Shown here: positions 17,604 to 26,657 of the stretch, piece by piece
How positions within the stretch are numbered: the stretch's first letter is position 1
How the letters are laid out: each line of letters starts with the position of its first letter
DNA from: Alphaproteobacteria bacterium
Lineage (GTDB): Bacteria; Pseudomonadota; Alphaproteobacteria; Rhodobacterales; Rhodobacteraceae
NCBI GenBank assembly: GCA_030425395.1
Contig: JAUIAS010000003.1
Location: 1 to 64,000 of the forward strand
Length of the DNA: 64,000 nt
Direction of reading: 5' to 3'
Position numbers and translations under genes: made by a program
The notes under the pieces: generated by a model
The model's database searches: none
What the model was told of the DNA's origin: nothing
The model's input: only the letters and a program-made list of their open reading frames with translations

Positions 17604-18544
17604 TTCGGGTGCCTCAATCTCGGATTGGCGAGGATCGACACGATATCGGCGATCATGTTCAGGCCGATATAGACGGCGGCAAAGACCAGACCACAGGCTT
17701 GCACAACAGGCAGGTCACGCTTGGACACATGGTCCACAAGGTATTGCCCCATGCCGGGATAGGTGAACACCACCTCGACCACGACGACGCCAACCACCAG
17801 ATAGGCAAGGTTCAGCATGACGACGTTGACCACGGGTGCGATCGAATTGGGAAAGGCGTGTTTCCAGATGATCTGGAACATTGGCAGGCCTTTAAGCTCG
17901 GCCGTTTCGATATAGGCCGATTGCATCACGTTCAGGATCGCGGCGCGGGTCATGCGCATCATGTGCGCCAGAACCACCAGCGTCAGAACCGCCACCGGCA
18001 GGGCGATGGTGTGCAGCTTTTGGCCAAGGCTCATTCCGTCGTGGATGTTGGCAACAGTCGGGGCCCAGCCCAGCTTAACACCCACGAAATACATCAGCAC
18101 ATAGCCGATCAGGAATTCGGGGATCGAAATCGTGCTGAGTGTGATTGCCGAAATCAGCTTGTCGGGCCAGCGGTCGCGGTAGCGCACCGCCAGAAGGCCC
18201 AGGAAAATGGCCAGCGGCACAGCGACAACAGCAGCCCAGAATGCCAGGAACAAGGTGCGTGACAGGCGTGTGCCCATGGCTTCGGCAATATCTCTGCCAT
18301 TGGTCAGCGCGGTGCCAAGATCGCCGGTCAGAACGCCTCCCAACCAATCGAAATAGCGCGTCACGGCGGGTTCGTTCAAACCCAGCTCAGCACGCAGGTT
18401 GGCCAGCGCCTCGGGGGTCGCGGATTGCCCCAGAATGGATTGCGCCACGTCCCCGGGCAGGATCAATGTTCCCACAAAAATCAGGATCGAGACGAGGAAA
18501 AGCAACAGGATGCCCAGCGCAAGGCGCTGGGCAACCAAGGTCAT
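17600..18544 (-). CDS. Peptide-type ABC transporter permease (DppB-like)
   Basis: A 314-residue permease. The N-terminal helix RLALGILLLFLVSILIFVGTL is followed by GDVAQSILGQSATPEALANLR, characteristic of DppB/OppB, and by an EAA loop (YIETAELKGLPMFQIIWKHAFPN). I used the ATG at 18544; in-frame starts at 18556 (ATG) and 18568 (TTG) cannot be excluded, and the last would overlap the binding-protein gene. It pairs with the next gene product. Confidence 0.92.
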   Translation of the reverse strand: MTLVAQRLALGILLLFLVSILIFVGTLILPGDVAQSILGQSATPEALANLRAELGLNEPAVTRYFDWLGGVLTGDLGTALTNGRDIAEAMGTRLSRTLFLAFWAAVVAVPLAIFLGLLAVRYRDRWPDKLISAITLSTISIPEFLIGYVLMYFVGVKLGWAPTVANIHDGMSLGQKLHTIALPVAVLTLVVLAHMMRMTRAAILNVMQSAYIETAELKGLPMFQIIWKHAFPNSIAPVVNVVMLNLAYLVVGVVVVEVVFTYPGMGQYLVDHVSKRDLPVVQACGLVFAAVYIGLNMIADIVSILANPRLRHPK

Positions 18545-18557
18545 TGTCGGCCCCATA

Positions 18558-20138
18558 TCAGCCGGCAACCCACATCTGGATGGGTGCGTAGTAGTTCATC
18601 AGGCCAAAGCCCGGCGATTCATCCCAACCTGCGATACGGTCGCTTGTTGCGTCGAGGAAATCGTTGAACATCGGGCAGATCAGTCCGCCGGTGTTGTGCA
18701 GGATCATGCCCATGTCGGCATACATCTGCTTGCGCTTGCCTTCGTCAAGTTCGGCGCGCGCGGCAATCAGCAGTTTGTCAAACTCGGCGTTGTTGAACCG
18801 TGTGTCGTTCCAGTCGGCCGTGGAAAGATAGGCTGTGGAATACATCTGGTCCTGTGTCGGACGCCCACCCCAGTAGCTGGTGCAGAAGGGTTGCTTGTTC
18901 CAGACTTCGGACCAATAGCCATCGTTCGGCTCGCGCTTGATTTCAACCGGGACGCCTGCCGCGTTACAGCTCTGCTGGAACAGGGCTGCGGCATCCGGTG
19001 CCCCCGGGAAGGAGTTGTCCGAGGTGCGCAGCAATACGGGCTGGTCCAGTCCGGATTTTTTCCAATGGAAGGCGGCCTTGTCGGGATCGTATTCCCGCTG
19101 CGGCAGTTCGGTATAAAGCGGATAGGCCGCGTTGATCGGTGTGTCGTTGCCCACCGAGCCATAACCGAACAGGATCTTGTCGACCATTTCCTGACGGTTC
19201 ATGCCGTATTTCAGCGCCATCATGGCATCTGGATTGCTGAACGGTTCGGTGTTGGTGTGCGCGATAAACACATAGTGACCCGGGCCGCTGGTTTTGCGCA
19301 CGGTAATATTGGGCGCGCGGTCGACCAATCCGGCCGTGCGTGGTGGGATACGATCGACCATATCGACTTGACCGGACTGAAGCGCCGCGACACGCGCGGT
19401 GTCATCGTTGATCACGATCAGTTCGATGGTCGAGGCGTTGCCGTCGCCGTTCCAATGGTTGTCATTACGCTCGAACACAAGCCGCACGCCCATGTCGGCG
19501 GACTTGAGCACGTAAGGCCCGGTGCCGATGCACGCGGTGGGATCGTCCTTGCCACCATTTGGCTGGATGATCAGGTGGTAATCCGCCATCAGGTAGGGCA
19601 AGTCAGCGTTCGCCGAACCCAGCTCCAACGTGAATTCATCGCCGTCCACGCTCATCGACTTGATGTCGCGCAAAAGTCCCAGCGCACCGGACTTGGTGTC
19701 TTCGCCGGAGTGGCGTTCAATCGTGGCGAGAACATCTTCGGCTGTTACCGGCTTGCCATTCGAGAAGGTCATGCCCTGACGCACCTTGAAGGTCCAGATG
19801 CGCGCATCAGGCGAGGACCGCCAGCTTTCGGCCACTTTGCCGTCCAGACCGCCGCCAGCGGCGAGTTCGACCAGAGGTTCGCCCCACATCCGCAGGATCA
19901 TTGTCATGGTTGCGTTGGCCGCAACCGCCGGATCGAGGCTATCGCCCGAACCACCACCCTGAATCCCGACGCGGATGGTGCCGCCCTTTTGCGGGCCTGC
20001 AGCGCGCACGGCACTGGATAGCATGGTGTTGGCAAGGGCCGCAGTCATACCCAGAGCGGCGGCACGTCCCATGAACTCGCGACGGCTCATCAGGCCGGCG
20101 CTCACGCGGGCGGCATAGTAGTTCAGTTGATCTCTCAT
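18558..20138 (-). CDS. Peptide-type ABC transporter substrate-binding protein (SBP family 5)
   Basis: A 526-residue periplasmic binding protein. The N-terminus has a twin-arginine-like signal SRREFMGRAAALGMTAALANTML with an AXA cleavage site after AVRA. The mature start GGTIRVGIQGGGSGDSLDPA and the later WTFKVRQGMTFSNGKPVTAEDV are family 5 hallmarks. GGGAG precedes the ATG at 20138. It is the first gene of the four-gene importer and sets the substrate range. The CocE-type hydrolase gene lies just upstream in the same direction. Confidence 0.93.
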   Translation of the reverse strand: MRDQLNYYAARVSAGLMSRREFMGRAAALGMTAALANTMLSSAVRAAGPQKGGTIRVGIQGGGSGDSLDPAVAANATMTMILRMWGEPLVELAAGGGLDGKVAESWRSSPDARIWTFKVRQGMTFSNGKPVTAEDVLATIERHSGEDTKSGALGLLRDIKSMSVDGDEFTLELGSANADLPYLMADYHLIIQPNGGKDDPTACIGTGPYVLKSADMGVRLVFERNDNHWNGDGNASTIELIVINDDTARVAALQSGQVDMVDRIPPRTAGLVDRAPNITVRKTSGPGHYVFIAHTNTEPFSNPDAMMALKYGMNRQEMVDKILFGYGSVGNDTPINAAYPLYTELPQREYDPDKAAFHWKKSGLDQPVLLRTSDNSFPGAPDAAALFQQSCNAAGVPVEIKREPNDGYWSEVWNKQPFCTSYWGGRPTQDQMYSTAYLSTADWNDTRFNNAEFDKLLIAARAELDEGKRKQMYADMGMILHNTGGLICPMFNDFLDATSDRIAGWDESPGFGLMNYYAPIQMWVAG

Positions 20139-20297
20139 TGAATTCTCCCGTAGTGGTCCCACCGCGTATGGTTCGCGGTTTTGTTGATTGGTGAGTTAAT
20201 GGTTGCGCATTTGACACCGGGTCGCAAGTGTTAATGCCCCTGAACTGCGCCCGAGCCCGCGCCCAAGGGGCGGGGAGCTTTGGCCGGGCGGCTGTGT

Positions 20298-22274
20298 TCA
20301 CAGGTGATCGCGCGCGATACTGTCCTTGAAAGTCTTGGAAAAAACCCGTTCGTCGTTTTCAAACGCCTCCAGACTGGCGTGCAGGTGAAAATGGGTGGCG
20401 TCGGACCACATTTCCGATCTGGTTTCGGTGCGCACCACCCAATCCCCGCGCCCGCGTTCGTCGGTCCAGTGGCAGATTCCGCGCGCGCTTTGCGGGTCGT
20501 CGGGGTGGATGATCCAACGTTCCCGCGCGATGGTGCCACCAAACAAACCGTGCTCTGCGTCCTCGACAACACCAAAATCATCTTCGATGACAAGGCTGAC
20601 CAGACCGGTCTGCTGGTCCTGCTCGACCCGCCGGACATGGGCCGGGTCGCGTCGTTGCCGGGTTTGCCACGGCTCTGCTGAATCCGGTTCGGGAAAGGTC
20701 CATTCATTGCCAGCGGTCCGGGCCACGGGAAGGGCGATGTCGCCGTCGCCCAGGCGCAGGGTGGTCCTTTCCGGCGATGGCCAGATCAACGGCCAATAGG
20801 CCGAAGACACCGCCACCCGCAGCCGGTCCCCGGCAGGCACACGATAGGCGATGTGGTCAAGATCCAGCGTTACGGTGACAGGCTCTCCAACGGGCAGGGG
20901 GGCTGGATCGGCATGGCTGTTGCGGTGGCACAGGTTGAGCACCCCATAGGTGATCCGCGTCGAGGCTCCGTCGCCGTGAACATGGCAAAGCCGCACCGCG
21001 ATCTGCGCGGCGGGCCGGTCGCTCGTCAGGGTCAGCGTGATCCGGGGCGCGCCGCTGATGTCCATGTCTTCGCTCAGCGGTGCGCTGTCGAAACAGGCTG
21101 ACAAGGCGTCGTCGCGGCGCTGATCACCGGGCATTTCCGGGCCCAGCCAGATGGCACAGTATTCTCCGCCATCCATGCCGCAATCCTGCGGTGAGGCAAC
21201 AAGACAATCCAGCGGGCCATCATCGTGCGACAGTCCCGCGTCCGTCAGGTGAAAAGCGGCCGGTTCCGCCACCGGATCGGCCTGCCAGAGCCCTTCGCGG
21301 CGGTCGTACCATGTCGCGGGGCGCACCCCGTCCATCAGATATGTGCGCAACGCCGGATCGTCCTCGGCTCCGTTGTCCACATCCTTGAGCCACCTGTCCC
21401 ACCAGCGCAGCGCCTCTTGCAGGAAACCGATGCGCGGCTCGGGCACTGCGAAATGTGGGTATTTGTGAACCCATGGGCCAAGGATACCTTTTGATCCGGG
21501 CAGGTCAGCCACGATCCGGGGCACGGTATTCTTATAGGCGTCCCCCCAACCGCCAATGGCCAGAACCTTAGCCGACAGCTTGCTGTAATCCTCGCACACC
21601 GACCCGTGTTCCCAATAGGCATCGCGGCGCTGGTGGCGCAACCAGAGCGCGGGAAGGTAGGGTTCGGCCTCGAGGCGTTCAAGCCACATTTCGCGCCATT
21701 TGTCGCGCAGGGCCGGATCGGGTGGACGCGAGGAATAGGACCACATTGTCGCGCCCCAGCCGAGGTTTTCATTCAGCAGGCACCCACCCTTGTAATGGAT
21801 GTCATCAGCATAACGGTCGACGGTTGAACACAAGGTGATCACAGCCTTGAGCGGATCTGGGCCAAGGGCTGCGATCTGCAATCCGTTGAACCCGCCCCAG
21901 CTGATCCCCATCATGCCCACTTTGCCGGTGCACCAGGGCTGCGCGGCCAGCCAGTTGATCACCTCGACCCCATCGGCCAGTTCCTGCGCGCTGTATTCGT
22001 CGTCCATCAGCCCTTCGCTGTCGCCGTTGCCGCGCATGTCGACCCGGATACAGGCATAGCCACGCGCCGCAAAATAAGGATGCGTCAGGGCATCTCGGGC
22101 GGCGGTTCCGTCACGCTTGCGATAGGGCAGGTATTCCAGAATCGCCGGGACCGGATCGTCGCCCGCGTCCACGGGGCGCCAGACGCGCGCCGACAGGCGG
22201 GTGCCGTCGGACAGGGTGATGCCCACGTCGGGCAGGTCTTCGATCTCGCGGAGGGTGTTGGGTGCATGTGTCAT
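20298..22274 (-). CDS. CocE/NonD family hydrolase (X-Pro dipeptidyl-peptidase-like)
   Basis: A 658-residue serine hydrolase. The alpha/beta-hydrolase domain has the nucleophile Ser125 in GISWGG, preceded by the strand VDMRGNGDSEG. A helical cap is followed from about residue 400 by the C-terminal jelly-roll domain of X-Pro dipeptidyl-peptidases. Family members cleave acyl, peptide or cocaine-type ester bonds. I took the ATG at 22274; the frame extends upstream into the glycerate kinase gene. It sits 32 bp after glycerate kinase and 160 bp before the peptide importer, all leftwards. It might process the imported compound. Confidence 0.9.
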   Translation of the reverse strand: MTHAPNTLREIEDLPDVGITLSDGTRLSARVWRPVDAGDDPVPAILEYLPYRKRDGTAARDALTHPYFAARGYACIRVDMRGNGDSEGLMDDEYSAQELADGVEVINWLAAQPWCTGKVGMMGISWGGFNGLQIAALGPDPLKAVITLCSTVDRYADDIHYKGGCLLNENLGWGATMWSYSSRPPDPALRDKWREMWLERLEAEPYLPALWLRHQRRDAYWEHGSVCEDYSKLSAKVLAIGGWGDAYKNTVPRIVADLPGSKGILGPWVHKYPHFAVPEPRIGFLQEALRWWDRWLKDVDNGAEDDPALRTYLMDGVRPATWYDRREGLWQADPVAEPAAFHLTDAGLSHDDGPLDCLVASPQDCGMDGGEYCAIWLGPEMPGDQRRDDALSACFDSAPLSEDMDISGAPRITLTLTSDRPAAQIAVRLCHVHGDGASTRITYGVLNLCHRNSHADPAPLPVGEPVTVTLDLDHIAYRVPAGDRLRVAVSSAYWPLIWPSPERTTLRLGDGDIALPVARTAGNEWTFPEPDSAEPWQTRQRRDPAHVRRVEQDQQTGLVSLVIEDDFGVVEDAEHGLFGGTIARERWIIHPDDPQSARGICHWTDERGRGDWVVRTETRSEMWSDATHFHLHASLEAFENDERVFSKTFKDSIARDHL

Positions 22275-22306
22275 GGCGCGACTGTCGGCGCGGCACTGGC
22301 ACCATG

Positions 22307-23401
22307 TCAAGCACGCAGCGCGATGGCCAGATCCATGACATTGGTTCCGGTGGGGCCGGTTACCAATCGCGCGCCCCGCGCTTGGAGAAAGGGGCCGCTG
22401 TCGGCACGCGCCAATGCCGCCGCCGCACCTTGTGTCCATGTGGTGCCATCCACCACGCCGCCGGCTGCATCTGTTGGCCCGTCGCTGCCGTCGGTGCCGC
22501 CGACGACGATCACGATATCGTCACGTCCAACGATGTATTCCGACAGCGCCAGCGCCAGCATCTGGTTGCGTCCGCCTTCACCGGGGGTATCAGGAAGGAC
22601 GACGGTCGGCTCTCCGCCGATGACCATGACGCCGGGTTCCATGGCCGCGATTCGGGGGCCAAGTTCGCCTGCGATCCGTGCGGCATCTCCGTGCAGCCCA
22701 TCGTTGTTGCACAATACGGTGAGATCCCCGGCCGCCGCGACGGCGGCGTCGCGGGCGATGGCGTTTGAGGCGACGATATCGCAGTGGTAGGCAAACCGCG
22801 CGTCCTCTGGCGCGGCTCCGATACCCGACCCGATCACCGCGATGTCATCGCGGGGCACGTCTGATATGGCCAGCACATCCACCCGCGCCCCGCCAAAGCG
22901 CGACAGAAGCCCGCCGCCCTTGATCCGCGACATGACCCGCCGCCGGACATTCATTTCGCCAATATCAAGGCCCGAAGCCAACAGTGCGCGGTTGAGCGCG
23001 GCGAGGCTGTCGAGCGTTTCGCCCTCCACCGGATCTTCTGCCAGCGCAGAGGCCCCGCCGGAAACCAGAAGCAACAAGCGCGTTCCAGCGCCCATTCCTT
23101 CGACCGCGCCGCGCAGCGCGCGCCCGCCCGACAGGCTGCGCGCGTCGGGAACCGGGTGTGCGGCCTCGATCAAGGTGACATGAGCCGGAAGGTCCCCAGC
23201 ATGACCATCTTTGGTCACCACGATGCAGGGAATATCGCCATACCGATCCAGCGCCGCCCGTGCCATATGGCCCGCGGCCTTACCCACGGCGAGGATCCTG
23301 TCCGGGGCTTGGGGCGGCAAGGCGCGCGCGGTTGCGGCATAGCCGTCAACGGCCGCCACCCCGGCGCGCCAGATATCAAGAGCTTTGTCGCGCAGGTTCA
23401 T
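22307..23401 (-). CDS. Type-2 glycerate kinase (DUF4147/MOFRL)
   Basis: A 364-residue kinase that phosphorylates D-glycerate to 2-phosphoglycerate. The N-terminal DUF4147 domain shows [21 protein letters not shown] and [14 protein letters not shown]. The C-terminal MOFRL region shows [19 protein letters not shown]. It is somewhat shorter than the usual 410-430 residues of the family. Its ATG overlaps the dtd stop by 4 bases. It would feed glyoxylate or serine-pathway glycerate into glycolysis; the class V aminotransferase at 56285 could act in the same pathway. Confidence 0.9.
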   Translation of the reverse strand: MNLRDKALDIWRAGVAAVDGYAATARALPPQAPDRILAVGKAAGHMARAALDRYGDIPCIVVTKDGHAGDLPAHVTLIEAAHPVPDARSLSGGRALRGAVEGMGAGTRLLLLVSGGASALAEDPVEGETLDSLAALNRALLASGLDIGEMNVRRRVMSRIKGGGLLSRFGGARVDVLAISDVPRDDIAVIGSGIGAAPEDARFAYHCDIVASNAIARDAAVAAAGDLTVLCNNDGLHGDAARIAGELGPRIAAMEPGVMVIGGEPTVVLPDTPGEGGRNQMLALALSEYIVGRDDIVIVVGGTDGSDGPTDAAGGVVDGTTWTQGAAAALARADSGPFLQARGARLVTGPTGTNVMDLAIALRA

Positions 23402-23835
23402 TGTTCCATCCAGATGGTGACCGGCCCGTCATTGACCAGCCCCACGGCCATGTCGGCACCGAACTGCCCCGTCTGCACAGAGATCCCGAGATGGCGCAGG
23501 TGATCTGCGAACCACAGATAAAGCGCTTCCCCCTCGGCGGGCGGGGCGGCGGCGGAAAATCCGGGGCGGTTGCCGCGCGACGTATCCGCGGCAAGGGTGA
23601 ACTGGCTGACAACAAGGGCGGCACCGCCGGTATCGGCAAGCGACCGGTTCATCTTGCCCGCGTCATCACGAAATATGCGCAGTTTGGCGATCTTGGCGGC
23701 CAGCGCTTCGGCACCGGCGGCGGTGTCACCTTGCATGGCGCAGACAAGGATCAAAACCCCCGGACCGGTTTCGGCAACCCTTGTGCCGTCTATCGTAACG
23801 CTGGCTTCGGTGACGCGCTGGATCAGGGCTCTCAT
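23398..23835 (-). CDS. dtd: D-aminoacyl-tRNA deacylase
   Basis: A 145-residue homodimeric enzyme that removes D-amino acids and glycine mischarged on tRNA. Family landmarks are the N-terminal [17 protein letters not shown], the SQFTLAAD motif in the middle and GPVTIWME at the C-terminus. The length is exactly that of the family. It is upstream of, and translationally coupled to, glycerate kinase, and 40 bp downstream of a nitroreductase gene in the same direction. Confidence 0.95.
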   Translation of the reverse strand: MRALIQRVTEASVTIDGTRVAETGPGVLILVCAMQGDTAAGAEALAAKIAKLRIFRDDAGKMNRSLADTGGAALVVSQFTLAADTSRGNRPGFSAAAPPAEGEALYLWFADHLRHLGISVQTGQFGADMAVGLVNDGPVTIWMEQ

Positions 23836-23875
23836 AGGGGGTTCCTTTCATGCGGTGGCGGGCACCTGACGATGG

Positions 23876-24550
23876 TCAGCCGCGCCAATCCACGATTTCT
23901 TCAACCTCTGCCCGTTCGGTGCGAAAGCGGTTGGCCGGATCGTCGGGATCGGCATAGCCAAAGGAGATCGCGCACAGAATTTGCCGATCATCGCCGATGT
24001 CAAAATACCGGTGCAGGAAGGGACTATAGGCGGCGATGGCGGCCTGCGCGATGGTGTTCACTCCAAGCGATGCAGCGGTCACGGTAAAGGCTGTCACGAA
24101 GCCACCGCAATCCATCACACCATAGGGGCCGAGTTCCTTGGGGCTGTGCACGATGGCGACATGGGGCGCGTCAAACAGATCATAGTTGCGCATCATCTGG
24201 CGGCCCGATGCGACCCGATCGCCCTTTGCCACGCCAACCGCCTCATAGAGTTGCATCCCACAGGTGCGGCGACGCTCCTTGTAAACACCGGTGTAAGCGG
24301 CTGGCCACGTCAGGTCTGGTTCGGGTGTGCCGGACAGCACTTCCTGACCCAATGCGGCCCGGAACCTGTCGGTTTCGGCACCGCTTGTCACCACCACTTG
24401 CCACGGTTGGGCGTTGCACCAGTTGGGCGTCTTGCGGGCGGTGCTCACGATGCGCTCGATGTCGGCGCGCGGCACCGGGTCGGGACGAAACGCCCGACAC
24501 GAAAACCGTTCGGCAAAAGCAGTGTCCAGTGCTGTGTAGCTGTCGTTCAT
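23876..24550 (-). CDS. Nitroreductase-family flavoprotein
   Basis: A 224-residue FMN-dependent oxidoreductase. Landmarks are the N-terminal FSCRAFRPDPVP, the FMN phosphate-binding SCRAFR arginines, TPNWCNAQPWQVVV, and the C-terminal ISFGYADPDDPANRFRTER. Members reduce nitro groups, quinones or enones with NAD(P)H. I chose the ATG at 24550 because this is where the nitroreductase fold begins; the open frame runs on to a GTG at 24649. It heads the leftward set nitroreductase-dtd-glycerate kinase-CocE. Confidence 0.88.
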   Translation of the reverse strand: MNDSYTALDTAFAERFSCRAFRPDPVPRADIERIVSTARKTPNWCNAQPWQVVVTSGAETDRFRAALGQEVLSGTPEPDLTWPAAYTGVYKERRRTCGMQLYEAVGVAKGDRVASGRQMMRNYDLFDAPHVAIVHSPKELGPYGVMDCGGFVTAFTVTAASLGVNTIAQAAIAAYSPFLHRYFDIGDDRQILCAISFGYADPDDPANRFRTERAEVEEIVDWRG

Positions 24551-25062
24551 GCGCGTTGACCCCAATCCATGCATTCCGTTCGTGACCATGCGAAACCCGC
24601 GCGCGGACCGCAAGACCGCCCAATCAAAGGGCAACAATTTTTCCTCCACAAGAAATTCGCGAGTTCGCTAAAATTGTTCTGGCCCAGCCGTTATTTAAAG
24701 TTAACTATCAACTTAAGAGATCATTTTTTTCGAAACCGAAAGCATGGAGGCCAGGATGTTCGACGCGTATCCCTCTACTTCAGTGACCTTTCGTAAACGT
24801 TTCTTGTCCATGTTGGATCGTGCTCTTTTCTTGGAAGATACCAGTAAAATAGGCATTTGCGACTATTTACGCGCCTATGAGAATACATGCGTGCAGAAGC
24901 ACGCAAAGATTGGGCTGCGTTATTCGCCGGGGCTTGCCATCAACCAATAGATGAGTTCGGTGGTGCGGGTGGCTCGGTTTCTCGGGCGGTGCTTTTTGCC
25001 CAAGGCTCTGGTGTCTGGTCCGATCTTGGCCTGACGTTCATTCGCACCATATTTCAGGGGGC
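24551..25062. other. A+T-rich intergenic region
   Basis: Divergent from the nitroreductase and following the zinc-ribbon gene. Apart from the possible 64-aa frame, it contains the imperfect inverted repeat TTAAAGTT...AACTTAA (24694-24715), a possible operator, and nothing else I can support. Its base composition is atypical for the window. Confidence 0.5.
24756..24950 (+). CDS. Possible small protein (64 aa)
   Basis: The ATG at 24756 is preceded by GGAGG at a 5-base spacing. The frame encodes a 64-residue basic protein with no recognisable family, no signal peptide and no membrane helix. The surrounding 24,650-24,890 DNA is A+T-rich, unlike its neighbours. It could be a real small regulator, a fragment left by a transferred element, or chance. 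Confidence 0.3.
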   Translation: MFDAYPSTSVTFRKRFLSMLDRALFLEDTSKIGICDYLRAYENTCVQKHAKIGLRYSPGLAINQ

Positions 25063-26178
25063 TTACTGGTTGATCGCCACGCCATACCCCACGGCACCGG
25101 CAATGCACAGGCCAACCAAAACGGCGAATGCGATCTTGATCGCGGACCACGGCCGTTCCCCGCGCACTTGGCCGCTGCGTCCGTTGACAACAAAGCGGTA
25201 GCTCTTGCCGCGATATTTGTAGGCCGCGACCCAGACGGGCAGCAGAATGTGCTTGAAGGTCACATCCGACGTTTCGGTATCTACATCATGCACGCGCTGA
25301 CGGTCGCCGCCGATGTCAAACCGCACGTCACGTTCGATCACGCGGGCCATTTTTTCGCGTGCGACGGGGAATGCTTCGGGCAGCTCCACAGCATAGCCTT
25401 CGGCGCGGAACCCGGCCAGATATTGCGGTTGATAGGGTTCAAGCGCGGACAGATCCCAGGGTTCCAGCGCTTCGGTATAGCTCTGGGGCAGGCTGGTTGA
25501 GGCAAGCACCAGAACATCGTCAAAATCCCGCGCGACCCGACCGGAAACGGAACGCCACCGGATGCGTTGCACGCGTTGGGTTTCGGTCTTGCCATTGCGG
25601 GTCACGGTGCGGGTTTCATAATAGACAGTGCCCCGTTCACCGCGATATCGTGATCGGGTGCGCGCGTCGAACGTCCAGTAGGGAACATAGACGCCCTGCA
25701 TCTTGCGGCCCTTCCGGGCATATTCCTGAAGACCGTTGGGCGCGAACCACAGCCCGCCAAGCCAATCTGTCATTGCGTCGCGTGCGGCGCTTTCATCCAA
25801 TGCAAACGGCAAGACGCCGCGTGGTTTGATGTGGCGGTGTGTTCCGGTATCGACCACCACCGGCGTCGCGCAGAAGGGGCACTCTGTTGCGTGAATGGCG
25901 GTGTCGAATTCCACTTGGGCCCCGCAATTGGGGCAGGCGGACACGCGGGTTTCCTCGATTTCCTGCTGGGGCAGGGTGTTGGCGATTGCTGCGTTGAAAT
26001 CCAGTTCGCGCAGCGAGGTGCGCCCCCATGGACCCGAACCGTGATCAGATCCTTCGGCCACATGTCCGCAGAAGTCGCAGATCAGGCCGCCAGTCGCCGG
26101 GTCAAAGCGATAATCCGCGCCGCATTGCGCGCAAGGGAAGCGATGGGTTTCATCCGGCGCGGGATCTGTGTCGATCAT
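25063..26178 (-). CDS. Double zinc-ribbon protein with C-terminal membrane helix
   Basis: A 371-residue protein. Two zinc ribbons lie at the N-terminus: Cys16, 19, 34, 37 (CAQCG/CDFCG) and Cys82, 85, 100, 103 (CPNCG/CPFC). A middle region rich in aromatic residues (VYVPYWTFDART) and YKYRGKSYRFVVNGRSGQVRGERPW follows, ending in one helix at about 347-366 that anchors it to the inner membrane. The layout matches the 'TFIIB-type zinc ribbon' proteins that accompany SPFH/virion-core-like genes. It is divergent from the CZB gene (85 bp shared upstream region). The function is unknown, probably envelope stress. Confidence 0.82.
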   Translation of the reverse strand: MIDTDPAPDETHRFPCAQCGADYRFDPATGGLICDFCGHVAEGSDHGSGPWGRTSLRELDFNAAIANTLPQQEIEETRVSACPNCGAQVEFDTAIHATECPFCATPVVVDTGTHRHIKPRGVLPFALDESAARDAMTDWLGGLWFAPNGLQEYARKGRKMQGVYVPYWTFDARTRSRYRGERGTVYYETRTVTRNGKTETQRVQRIRWRSVSGRVARDFDDVLVLASTSLPQSYTEALEPWDLSALEPYQPQYLAGFRAEGYAVELPEAFPVAREKMARVIERDVRFDIGGDRQRVHDVDTETSDVTFKHILLPVWVAAYKYRGKSYRFVVNGRSGQVRGERPWSAIKIAFAVLVGLCIAGAVGYGVAINQ

Positions 26179-26263
26179 GATCGTCTCTTCTTTGAATCTC
26201 ATGCCTAACTTTTGGGTCAGGCCTGCCGTTCATGAAATCAGTAACTGCATCAGAGGTAAACCA

Positions 26264-26641
26264 ATGGCCGACACCGAATTCTACAACAGTATCAACGCCG
26301 CGATCGGAGCGCATGGGAAATGGAAGTTCCGTCTGCGTCAGGAAGTTGCACGCGGCACGGCGGGCGCGCTGGTGCAGGAAGCGGGCGATTATCATAGTTG
26401 CGCCTTCGGAACATGGTTGAAGGGGCTGACCGCATTCGAGAAAAGCCAACCCGAAGCGGTTGATGTGATCAAACTGCACCAGCAATTCCACGGTTGTGCC
26501 AGCCGGGTGGCCGCCGAAGCCGGCAAGGGCAACCCCGACAAGGCCGTTGCATTGATTGATGGTGAACTGTCGGACCTGTCCAAAAGCCTGACCAGCGCGA
26601 TGACCCGGTGGAAGCTCAAGACAATGGCAAACGCGGCCTGA
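26264..26641 (+). CDS. Stand-alone CZB (chemoreceptor zinc-binding) domain protein
   Basis: A 125-residue soluble protein made of a single CZB domain: His17, then Cys46 in C-A-F-G-T-W (consensus CxLGxW), His72 and His76. These four residues coordinate zinc in the family, which senses zinc or hypochlorous acid and is usually fused to chemoreceptors or diguanylate cyclases. Here it stands alone. AGAGG precedes the ATG at 26264. It faces the SPFH gene convergently (16 bp apart) and is divergent from the zinc-ribbon gene. Confidence 0.88.
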   Translation: MADTEFYNSINAAIGAHGKWKFRLRQEVARGTAGALVQEAGDYHSCAFGTWLKGLTAFEKSQPEAVDVIKLHQQFHGCASRVAAEAGKGNPDKAVALIDGELSDLSKSLTSAMTRWKLKTMANAA

Positions 26642-26657
26642 GGTCAGTTGCCTTTGC

